Shown here: positions 8,917 to 17,649 of the stretch, piece by piece
Layout of the letters: every line of letters starts with the position of its first letter
How positions within the stretch are numbered: position 1 is the first letter of the stretch
Assembly: GCA_019058315.1 (NCBI GenBank)
Contig: JAHPZH010000008.1
Location: 1 to 64,000 of the forward strand
Origin: Candidatus Helarchaeota archaeon
Lineage (GTDB): Archaea; Asgardarchaeota; Lokiarchaeia; Helarchaeales; RDOG01
Direction: 5' to 3'
DNA length: 64,000 nucleotides
Notes under the pieces: model-generated
What the model was told of the DNA's origin: nothing
Databases searched by the model: none
Seen by the model: only the letters and a program-made list of their open reading frames with translations
Program-made: the position numbers and the translations under genes

Positions 8917-11519
8917 TTTTTATCTTCCCTTTCATCATTTTCTTTAAAAATTTTTACCTTTTTAATATCTTGTATTATGTAAATACTATTCTCGATTTTT
9001 TTGTATAATTCAAATTCTTCTAGAGATAAATCAGACAACTTGATATTTTTTTCAAGTATTTGATTGACTAATTTGCTCAATTTTTTGCTTATAGCTATAT
9101 GGTATTGCTGGATCTTTTTACCTTCTTCGTGAATAAGTGTAAAATAATTGAGAAGAAAAGGTTCATTCATTATTTGTCCCAGATGGTATAAATCTTTCGG
9201 ATCTCTTGTATAAGTTCTATTACCTTGCACCCAAGATTTAAAAGCATCGTAACTTCTGGGACTTTTTCCTAATTTTTCGAGAAATCTTTTATAAATTTTA
9301 TAAAAATCTTTATATGTAGCAAAATTGTGCTCAAAATATTGGGCTAATTTCCTTGACCAAGTTTCTATTAGTTCATTGTCAATTTCATCTTCAATACCCG
9401 ATATTTCTAAGACCATATCTATAATGGATTTTCGTTCATCTTGATCAATTAAAATGAGAAAATATCCTTCTTCAAACACTCTTGGGAATCCAATGTTAAT
9501 CTTTTCTTCTCCTTTTTCCATATACATATAAGTTTTATCAATATGTAACCTTCGCTTACCTATCTCTCCTGTTTTTTCATTTTTTAAAGTGACAACATAA
9601 TGATCTTTTTCAATAAATTCCCTTTCATATATCTTGTTATCAATTTTTTCTTTTTCTCTACGTAAATGATCTTCTGTTGATTCTTGTTCTTTTAATTCCT
9701 TAAATTTCTCATCTTTTTTTATAAGTTCATTAATAATATTTACAATGGTTAACTGGTCAGCCGATTCAATATTTTCGACCCTGACTTCTTGATTTTGGAT
9801 GCTTATTGCAGGCAATAATGCTTTTCTCCTCTCGAAATCTTCGAAGATAATATCTTTTGGAAGATTTAAATAATTTCTTATTTCTTCTAAATATGAAATA
9901 GTATTCCCTTCATCTTTGATGCTTAATTTTTTCACTAGATTGATTTGATCTTCAATTTGGGATTCATTTTTTCCTTCATAAGCGAAGAATAAAATTTCTT
10001 TCCAAGGTTTGAAAAAAATACTCATATATTTTGGTAGAATTGGTCCCGGAAGAATAAGTATTGACCTTGAAGTAACTTTACTTGAAGTATCCCAAGATGA
10101 TTGTATCTGTCCGAGAGTCTTTACGCATATATTTTCAATTATTTTTTTCAGCTCTACTTCTAAACTTCTTTTTTCTAATTGATTGGCTACGATAATACAA
10201 TCATTATTTTCTATTTTTGATAAAAAATCTAATAAACAATAATTTTTTGATATTCTTGTGTATGAATGGGGTTCCCAAAAGCGTTTGCAATCTTTCAATT
10301 CCACATACATACAATAAAATTCTCGAAGAATTGTGGATAATATTTCTTTAATCTTAGAATCTCCCATAGATTTAACTATGACATGAAAATCTTTCAAGAA
10401 TACATCAATTTCTCTAGTAGTCCATTCGTTTTCAATACAATATCTAGCTTTGAATTTATCAGGATTAATGAAAAGATTGTAGATTTCAAAATATAAAGAT
10501 TTTAGCTTGAAAAATCCATACCTTAAATCTTCAGGGATTAGATTATGATTTAGTTCCGATATTTGATGCATTCCTTCGTTGAAATGATAATCAATATTGC
10601 CTTGGGGAACTGACTTTATAATGTTCATCTGTTTAATTTCGTGATAAAAAATTTCTTTATCTATATTTAAACGAGAAGATAGACCCAAATTCATTTTTAA
10701 AAAGTAGTTAGTTGATTTTCTATTTACATATTCATGACTTTTTAAAAATGAATGGCTATAGTGTAACATCAAAGCATCCAATTCGTTTTTTAAAGGAAGA
10801 ATAAATTCAGAATTAGGGTTAGAAAAATGAAGTATAAATTGAACATCTTTTTCTTCAATAATATTTATCCATTCCAAAAAAACATCCAACTTGGGACTTG
10901 AATATATGAATCGATCTATATTTTCAAAGATGATTACTTTAAAATTAAATTTAGAATTAAAATCCAAAGATTCATCATTAAAAATTAACTTATCAAAGGT
11001 GTATCTGATTCTAGAATTCCGATCTTCTGGAAAAAATAAGACTTTCGGGCGATCAGGGTTTAAATAAATATTTTTTAGATATTTCTCTTTTTTTTCTTGT
11101 AATTCTCTTAAAATTCTGTGGTCTGCTCTTGGAAGATAGAATTTTACTATTATATCATTATCCTTCATATAAGCAACTGGAACTTTATAAAAGATGTAAC
11201 CATTTTCATCAAGCAAATAATAATTTTGATAATGAAGGTCAAATGGGCTTTCATATTTTTCTGATGAAGATTTAGTAAAAACAAATACAGTCTTTCCAGT
11301 CTGTTTTGCAGCCATATAAGAGATTATTGAAATGGGATATAAAATTCCTGAAGGTATTGAAATGATGATGTTTCGTTTTCCAATTATATTGTTTAGAAGA
11401 TTTAGAGTAAATTTAGTGAGTGGACTTAGAGTATCTTTTAGGGAAATTTTCTCAAGATAACTTTCTTTAATTGGATTATAAAAATTAAGTGGAAAAGAAT
11501 CGTACCAACTTTTTAACAT
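8913..11519 (-). CDS. drmE: DrmE-like DISARM protein
   Basis: 868 aa. No catalytic motif is obvious. The N-terminal 100 residues look like a degenerate helicase/NTPase core: IISIPSGILYPISIISYM sits where a Walker A region would be, but the GKT signature is missing. The rest is helical and charged. The C-terminal 150 residues contain a conserved-looking block around YDAFKSWVQGNRTYTRDPKD, followed by a long helix. Length and position in an operon with drmA, drmB and drmC match DrmE of class 2 DISARM, whose function is not established; the assignment rests mainly on context. It overlaps drmC by 7 bases and the radical SAM gene by 4. Confidence 0.6.
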   Translation of the reverse strand: MLKSWYDSFPLNFYNPIKESYLEKISLKDTLSPLTKFTLNLLNNIIGKRNIIISIPSGILYPISIISYMAAKQTGKTVFVFTKSSSEKYESPFDLHYQNYYLLDENGYIFYKVPVAYMKDNDIIVKFYLPRADHRILRELQEKKEKYLKNIYLNPDRPKVLFFPEDRNSRIRYTFDKLIFNDESLDFNSKFNFKVIIFENIDRFIYSSPKLDVFLEWINIIEEKDVQFILHFSNPNSEFILPLKNELDALMLHYSHSFLKSHEYVNRKSTNYFLKMNLGLSSRLNIDKEIFYHEIKQMNIIKSVPQGNIDYHFNEGMHQISELNHNLIPEDLRYGFFKLKSLYFEIYNLFINPDKFKARYCIENEWTTREIDVFLKDFHVIVKSMGDSKIKEILSTILREFYCMYVELKDCKRFWEPHSYTRISKNYCLLDFLSKIENNDCIIVANQLEKRSLEVELKKIIENICVKTLGQIQSSWDTSSKVTSRSILILPGPILPKYMSIFFKPWKEILFFAYEGKNESQIEDQINLVKKLSIKDEGNTISYLEEIRNYLNLPKDIIFEDFERRKALLPAISIQNQEVRVENIESADQLTIVNIINELIKKDEKFKELKEQESTEDHLRREKEKIDNKIYEREFIEKDHYVVTLKNEKTGEIGKRRLHIDKTYMYMEKGEEKINIGFPRVFEEGYFLILIDQDERKSIIDMVLEISGIEDEIDNELIETWSRKLAQYFEHNFATYKDFYKIYKRFLEKLGKSPRSYDAFKSWVQGNRTYTRDPKDLYHLGQIMNEPFLLNYFTLIHEEGKKIQQYHIAISKKLSKLVNQILEKNIKLSDLSLEEFELYKKIENSIYIIQDIKKVKIFKENDEREDKK

Positions 11520-12349
11520 AGTGTTATATCCCTCCCCCTCGAAAAAATTGCTTCAAAAATGTCAATTAAGTGTTGAACACCACTTCCACTAATTACTATA
11601 CCAAGTTCAAAATTTTTATTAAAGCTATTTCTCCTTATCTCCCCACTTCCTATATAGGCTTCTATATTATCTGAAATAATAAATTTAGCGTGAATACTAC
11701 TTGTGACTCTCGTATTTTTTATTGAATAATGATAATCTTTTATTATGATTCGACTGAGAACTTTTTCATCCTCTATAGCTTTAAATAATCCTATAATTCT
11801 CTTTCGTTTCTTATTCTGAAATAATTCTCTTGTCAAAATTTTAATATTTACGCCTTGAGTTGCTTTCGAAATTAACTGTTCAGAAAAGACAGCTAATCCA
11901 TTGTATTCTAAAAAAGGTGAACAGATTCTGATAGTTGAATTTGCAGAATCAAACAATCTCTTAATTTCACTCTTTAAAAGACTATAATAAATTTGTTTTT
12001 CTTTAAAATGTTCTTTAAGACCATAAATATCGTAAATGGGAAAAGAAAGGCATAAACATTTAAGGAAAAATGATAATTTTTTTAATACGGGCATTTTAAT
12101 TTGTTCTAGTTGAGGTCGGACTTGTAACTCATTTTTCTTAAAGGGAAGATTTATATTCCGTAATTTTAATACACCTTCTTTTATAAGATACTGTAATGCC
12201 ATCCCCTTTGATTCTTCATTAAATTGGTTTAATTTGGAGTTTTCTAGTATATCTTTAACTTTGATAATTGGTTTATCTTCGAAGAGTAGGAATAAAATTT
12301 TAATAATTTCTTCATATTCCTCCCAAGGAAATATTACCACCCCCAACAT
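11513..12349 (-). CDS. drmC: DrmC, phospholipase D-family protein of DISARM
   Basis: 278 aa. The N-terminal 90 residues are a winged-helix-like region. The C-terminal half is a PLD-superfamily domain with one HKD motif: SSIHAKFIISDNIEAYIGSG (H-x-K-x4-D, then G-S after a strand), plus TIRICSPFLEYNGLAVF, typical of the preceding strand. A single HKD motif implies a dimeric active site, as in Nuc/BfiI. DrmC in described DISARM systems is a PLD-domain protein and is reported to be dispensable for protection in at least one system. The ATG at 12349 overlaps the end of drmB by 16 bases, with translational coupling likely. Confidence 0.75.
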   Translation of the reverse strand: MLGVVIFPWEEYEEIIKILFLLFEDKPIIKVKDILENSKLNQFNEESKGMALQYLIKEGVLKLRNINLPFKKNELQVRPQLEQIKMPVLKKLSFFLKCLCLSFPIYDIYGLKEHFKEKQIYYSLLKSEIKRLFDSANSTIRICSPFLEYNGLAVFSEQLISKATQGVNIKILTRELFQNKKRKRIIGLFKAIEDEKVLSRIIIKDYHYSIKNTRVTSSIHAKFIISDNIEAYIGSGEIRRNSFNKNFELGIVISGSGVQHLIDIFEAIFSRGRDITLC

Positions 12350-14250
12350 CTGGATTCAAAGCGATATTTCCCTAGGAATACATCCCTATCAAGAAATTGG
12401 TTAAACATAGTGCAGACAAATTCAGGAAGATAGAGACAGGCAAAACAAGCGCCCTTCTCGTGAATGCAAGTAGGATCGAGAGTACATTCTTGAATATCAA
12501 ACCTGATATCTTGGAACCAATTCCAAATCTCGTTTTCAAATACATATTTAAATCCACCTATGTTAATATTGCTAGTAGAATAAATAAAAAATGCATTTGT
12601 GCTTGGAAATATCATTTCTCCACACGACTGCTCATCCAATCCGGTATAGATAGATGACCTACGTATTAAAATATGCGAAAGTGTGTGTAAAAGGGTCTTT
12701 AAGTGTGAGTATGCTCGTGGATTATTTTCCTTTAAATTTAAAAAAAATTCAAAAAGTCTAGCTTTTGATGATGGAATTACCTCTATCAAGTGGTTTTCTT
12801 TTAGCCATTTACAAATTTTCATTTTATCCAAGATGAATATTATGCCCTCTGTCTGATATGGATACACATACGCTTCAAATTTATCACGATTGTTAAATGC
12901 AGACCAAATTGGTTCGAAATGGGGAGGATTATTGTCTGGCTCGTACCACTTATGAACCCCTTTTATTAAACCATAACATGACAATAAAATATTAATATCG
13001 GATACGTAGATAAGTTGATCAACATAATATTTTTCTTTTATTTCACTTAAATGATCTGATTTTACTGCTCTTTTAATAGGATCCAAAATTTTATCGATAT
13101 AATCTTTATATATTATATTTTGAGAAGATTCTGCATTTAAGCCACCTATTAATGCTGCAAAATCATTGATTTCTCTAATTTGTTCTATTGATCTGTACTT
13201 ATTTTTCAATTCATTAACCACACTTTCAATCCTCGGCATATTCCAACGCTCTCTCCATGACCGTTCTCTTTCTTCATCAGAACTTAATTCGCTAAATTCG
13301 GGCCACTCCGTAAACATTACATTTCTCATTGCTTCATCATTATATCTTTCAATGTATGTATGAAGTTTCTCTAGAGAAATAGATTCATCACTCAATTGTT
13401 CGTGAAATTTCTTTAAAAAAAGACCAAGTAGAATATATTCAAGATCTTCCAAATTGATATTATCCGAATGTGGAATATCAATGGAGCTATCTGTAACTGG
13501 TAAAAATATAGCACCTTCTGTAACAGTAAGGGGGATTGGTTTTTTCTTTTCCGCATTTGAAATTATATTCCCCCAATCAATTTGGTCTTTATGTTCACAC
13601 CAAAACATAAAAATACTGACCCAATTGTTATAATTTTTGCAACCGTTTTTTTGGCATGATACTTCATATGTAGCTAAAGAATCTTTGCTCCCTCTTCTTA
13701 ATTTAACAGGATGATTCTTACAAGACCATTCAAGTTGCCTAATGTTACCGCACGTTTCACAATAATGCATGACACTAATTTGTTCATATTCACCATCACA
13801 ACTTGGGTTTTTACATTTTATGTCGAAATTCTTTAATCTATTCTTAAATTCGGGTCCACCAATTATGTATAAATTTCCGCACTCTTTACATGCAAAGCTT
13901 CTAGGAAAAATCTGAAAGGTTCCTCCATAATCAAGCTCGGATTCACTACCAAATTTTCCATGAGTTAGTTTGAATTTCTTCAATATGAGATCATTTATTC
14001 TTGCATCGGTCAGACCAGGAAGGGTCATTTGATAATCTGCGTGATTAATACGCCGACTGTAATCAGTTTGAATTCGATGAAATAGACGATTTTTAAGCCT
14101 TTCTTCATTATGTATTTTTAAATTTCGGTTATTTTCATCAGGAATTACATAGGTAATTTGAAATGTTAATTTTTTTCGATTAAAGATAAGACCTTTTACT
14201 GCATGGAATATTGCACTACTTCCTGCAAAAGAATTCTCAAAGGGACACAT
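12334..14250 (-). CDS. drmB: DrmB, DUF1998 protein of DISARM
   Basis: 638 aa from ATG 14250. This start lies one base after the drmA stop and has AAGGTGA 7-8 bases upstream, better than the longer frame that would overlap drmA by 50 bases. The N-terminal third holds several Cys pairs of a zinc-binding region (CKECGNLYIIGG; CETCGN; CQKNGC). The C-terminal DUF1998 region shows HTLSHILIRRSSIYTGL, a conserved His/Arg block, and the Cys cluster CTLDPTCIHEKGACFACLY. DUF1998 proteins work together with the helicase DrmA; DrmAB is the core that recognises unmethylated or single-stranded invading DNA in described DISARM systems. All catalytic-looking Cys are present. Confidence 0.85.
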   Translation of the reverse strand: MCPFENSFAGSSAIFHAVKGLIFNRKKLTFQITYVIPDENNRNLKIHNEERLKNRLFHRIQTDYSRRINHADYQMTLPGLTDARINDLILKKFKLTHGKFGSESELDYGGTFQIFPRSFACKECGNLYIIGGPEFKNRLKNFDIKCKNPSCDGEYEQISVMHYCETCGNIRQLEWSCKNHPVKLRRGSKDSLATYEVSCQKNGCKNYNNWVSIFMFWCEHKDQIDWGNIISNAEKKKPIPLTVTEGAIFLPVTDSSIDIPHSDNINLEDLEYILLGLFLKKFHEQLSDESISLEKLHTYIERYNDEAMRNVMFTEWPEFSELSSDEERERSWRERWNMPRIESVVNELKNKYRSIEQIREINDFAALIGGLNAESSQNIIYKDYIDKILDPIKRAVKSDHLSEIKEKYYVDQLIYVSDINILLSCYGLIKGVHKWYEPDNNPPHFEPIWSAFNNRDKFEAYVYPYQTEGIIFILDKMKICKWLKENHLIEVIPSSKARLFEFFLNLKENNPRAYSHLKTLLHTLSHILIRRSSIYTGLDEQSCGEMIFPSTNAFFIYSTSNINIGGFKYVFENEIWNWFQDIRFDIQECTLDPTCIHEKGACFACLYLPEFVCTMFNQFLDRDVFLGKYRFESRCWGW

Positions 14251-14251
14251 A

Positions 14252-17200
14252 TCAAGATTCACCTTCTTTAGTGTATTTATTAAAAATATGTTGATAAGCA
14301 CCGCTTAAGGAAAATGAAACCTCAGGTTGTATTCCTCTCATTCCATATTGAGTCTGGAAATAATAATCTTTTTGATTAGCTAATGCATTTGGGAAGAAAT
14401 CAATCACACCTGTGTAATTTGCTAAATAATTCAACCTCCTTTCTACTTCATTAGGAATTTGAGAAAGAATACGTTTCACGCCAATATGGTCTAAATGGGT
14501 ATAATAGGCCTTCTTTATGAATTCAATTAATTTCTCTCTATTTTCATTATTTTCAAAAATTTCATTCACATCCACTGTTCTATAAATGGGTCTTCCCATA
14601 AGATTGCTGAAATAATTTAATATACTCCCGCAAAAAATTGAAGTGAAGGTCTGTTTAAAACCTAGATTAGCCCATCTAGATAACGGAGTTCTTTCTACTT
14701 TATGATCTAACATTTCATGATATAATTCAAAATTCTGGTAATAGCTTAGATCCCGAACTCTATTTGGATAAAACCACATAAAAATGATTCCAACGAATTC
14801 TCTACCAACTCTACTATATGATTGGATGTATTCTGAAGTGTTACGAGTCATTCCTTGAAAAATCATTACATTCCATCGATTAATATCAACGCCATGGGAT
14901 ACCACACTTGTAGCAAAAGTAACATGTATTTTTTTGCCAAATACTGCTTCAATTTCATTAATAGCTTCCTTGATTTCGTCTAGTGAGTTATCTCCAGTTA
15001 ATGGTTTAGATACTATTTGTAATTCTTGAATTTTAGAAGTAACAACAGTATGTAGAAAATAATTCATGCCATGAACATCTGCTTTTTTTGTATGGTAAGT
15101 GAGCAAGCATTGATAATAGGATAACAATTCTAAGAAATCATCAACACTCATGCAATACTTTTTTGCCATCTCTTCTTTATTTTCTGATAAATATTTAAAA
15201 TAATCTGCTATATGGTGCAAAGTATGTAAAGATGCATATTGATTATCGCGCAAGTTAGGTTTCAAACCTAGTATAATACGCTGTGTCTGGATATCATCTT
15301 CAATTTTCTCATATTTAAAGAAAAAATCATGTTCACTGCCTTCCATTGGCGATTTTCCAGGAAATACAAAAACATCTTTCCCGTATAGTTGCTTGATTTG
15401 TTCCTTTACACCAGAGACTGTGGCTGTCAAGCCCAGATACTTGAATTCTTTGTTTGAAAATGAATTTAACATAGTATTTAACAGACTTTCAAAATGGGAA
15501 TCTATAGTGCCAAAACCTTCTCGTAACAAATGCATCTCATCTTGAATCATTAAAGAAGGACCATCACAAGGAGTTTCTTCTTCCATTCCTTGTTTTTTAC
15601 ATGTTTTATATCTTGTTAACTTCACTTCGCAAAAATCCATTAAAGGTACATAACCATGACCATCGGGACATTTGGATATTCGACCTCCAAGCAAGTTTTT
15701 AAACCTTCGGTTTGATGCCACACTTGCAAGTTTATCCACTGTCGAGACAATGAATGAAGGGAGAAATCGATATACTTCTTCGTTTGTATAATATAAATTG
15801 AATTGCTCATGACATTCCTTACATTCATGATATATGCTTTTTAGTTCCTTATTTATTTCTCGTATAACACCCCCCTTACAAAATGGACATTCGTCTAACA
15901 ATATTCCTTTGACTTCTTTTCCCTCTTCATTTAATTTCTTTATCTGTCTTATAGCATCCAGACTAAACCTTGGAAACTCATCTGATACACCAACGAAATA
16001 TCCAAGCGAAAAAGGTTCCCCTCCAATATCATTATTTTTTTTAATCTTCTCCGCCCAAATAATGATTTTGGCTATTCTATGCAATTGTTGAATCGACAAC
16101 ATTCTTAGGGGGAATTTAACAAATCCTGATACACCTCGATGCTTTCCCCTCAACCGATCCAAAAACATTTGAAAAATAGCAATGCCAAAATATGCTTCTG
16201 ATTTACCTCCACCCGTTTTTACGTGTAAGAGTTCAACTCTATGACGGTTTCTATTTGGAATAACAAGATCGGGAATTAGTGAGACAATAAAAATGATTTG
16301 GAATAATCGCCAAGTTTTAAAATTACTAGCATTCATAAATGTTTCTTGCATTAATCTAAATGCTTTCAGAGCCATTTCATTTTGTTTTAAAGTGTCAATA
16401 CCTGTCTGATAACTCGAGAGCACGGTTTCAAATTGCTTAATATTACATGAAAATTCTTCTTCACTATTTCGGGAATCCCCTTTATAAATATCTTGTAGTT
16501 TTTTCATTTCATGTTCTAAAGCTTCAAGTGTGGCAATACAATCTTCTGATTTAAGTTTTTCAAATTCAGCAGTTATCCCATTAAAAGAAGTTCTTGGTGC
16601 AAATTTTAACTGTTTAAATATTGCCCAATGTCTCGTCTGTATTAAACCATTTTTATAATCTGCTTGGCAATTTAGACACCTTAGCATGTTTTGCTGTTTA
16701 TATTTTATATCTTCGTATTCATATTCATATTCAAAAGGAATGATTTGAGTTTCTAACAATTCTATTTTTAAATGACAATTGAATAGAAAAGTTTCGTAAC
16801 TTTGATCCTTCTTAGTAACATTTATCATTCTTATTGTAATAATATCAGAATCTGCTGTAAATCTTTCCCGTTCAAAATGTATTTCTGCCTTCCAAAATAT
16901 TTTTTTTCGAGGTGAGGACTTTATATGTTCCGATAATTTTGCCTCAAAAACGTCCTTTGATTCCATCCAATCTTTTACAAATCCTTTTTTAGAAAATAAA
17001 TTTTCATTTTGATATATATCCTCAATATTATCCGTAAAATCGATTTCTTTATTACCTTCATCCTCTATTAGAAATTCAATTTTTGGAAATTTACAATCGT
17101 AACGTGTCCAAATCTCAGCAAAGCCAGGATCGGATTCCTTTTCCTCTAATTCAGGATTAGTTTTAATAGCATCTAAATAATCCTTCTGTTCGTCAAAATT

Positions 17201-17506
17201 GGGGTATACTCTTAAAAAGACACTACATGAAGGAGTAATCATGATGGAACTTGTTGTACCACTTGGTACTTTAAAATTTATAGAAAAACTATTATGCCTC
17301 ATTGCAGTTCTTGATTGAATTTTTGCTTGACCCGTTGGTTCACCCACCGCGTAATCTTTACTGGAATCAGCAAGTGTTCCTATTATAAAAAATTTAGATG
17401 GTTTAGTTAATAAGCGAAGACGTTTACATGATTGATGTGTCCCATTAAGTTTTTGTAACACATAAGTATAAAAATCCTCAACAAATTGAATTTGGTATTC
17501 ATTCAT
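14252..17506 (-). CDS. drmA: DrmA, SF2 helicase of DISARM
   Basis: 1084 aa from ATG 17506, preceded by TTGGGGA. An in-frame TTG at 17533 is possible but has no SD. Helicase motifs in order: Walker A as HVKTGGGKSEAYFG (about residue 430), a long insert with a four-Cys zinc knuckle (CPFCKGG ... CKECHEQF), motif II as QDEMHLL (DEMH box), motif III as GLTATVSG, then SHGVDINRWNVMIFQG and motif VI QSYSRVGRE. The TGGGKSE/DEMH pair and the zinc insert are typical of the DISARM helicase DrmA. It is the first gene of a tightly overlapping operon, drmA-drmB-drmC-drmE-radical SAM. A promoter is expected in the 17507-17649 gap. Confidence 0.9.
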   Translation of the reverse strand: MNEYQIQFVEDFYTYVLQKLNGTHQSCKRLRLLTKPSKFFIIGTLADSSKDYAVGEPTGQAKIQSRTAMRHNSFSINFKVPSGTTSSIMITPSCSVFLRVYPNFDEQKDYLDAIKTNPELEEKESDPGFAEIWTRYDCKFPKIEFLIEDEGNKEIDFTDNIEDIYQNENLFSKKGFVKDWMESKDVFEAKLSEHIKSSPRKKIFWKAEIHFERERFTADSDIITIRMINVTKKDQSYETFLFNCHLKIELLETQIIPFEYEYEYEDIKYKQQNMLRCLNCQADYKNGLIQTRHWAIFKQLKFAPRTSFNGITAEFEKLKSEDCIATLEALEHEMKKLQDIYKGDSRNSEEEFSCNIKQFETVLSSYQTGIDTLKQNEMALKAFRLMQETFMNASNFKTWRLFQIIFIVSLIPDLVIPNRNRHRVELLHVKTGGGKSEAYFGIAIFQMFLDRLRGKHRGVSGFVKFPLRMLSIQQLHRIAKIIIWAEKIKKNNDIGGEPFSLGYFVGVSDEFPRFSLDAIRQIKKLNEEGKEVKGILLDECPFCKGGVIREINKELKSIYHECKECHEQFNLYYTNEEVYRFLPSFIVSTVDKLASVASNRRFKNLLGGRISKCPDGHGYVPLMDFCEVKLTRYKTCKKQGMEEETPCDGPSLMIQDEMHLLREGFGTIDSHFESLLNTMLNSFSNKEFKYLGLTATVSGVKEQIKQLYGKDVFVFPGKSPMEGSEHDFFFKYEKIEDDIQTQRIILGLKPNLRDNQYASLHTLHHIADYFKYLSENKEEMAKKYCMSVDDFLELLSYYQCLLTYHTKKADVHGMNYFLHTVVTSKIQELQIVSKPLTGDNSLDEIKEAINEIEAVFGKKIHVTFATSVVSHGVDINRWNVMIFQGMTRNTSEYIQSYSRVGREFVGIIFMWFYPNRVRDLSYYQNFELYHEMLDHKVERTPLSRWANLGFKQTFTSIFCGSILNYFSNLMGRPIYRTVDVNEIFENNENREKLIEFIKKAYYTHLDHIGVKRILSQIPNEVERRLNYLANYTGVIDFFPNALANQKDYYFQTQYGMRGIQPEVSFSLSGAYQHIFNKYTKEGES

Positions 17507-17649
17507 TATATTTTCCCCAATTAATAATAACAACTTACAAATTAATATTTCAATAATTTGATATGAATTAATTTAATTCAATATTTACTTTTTAGTTTTT
17601 CTTTTCTTATTTTATTGAAAGAAAATTGAATCTGAATCTAAAATGATGT

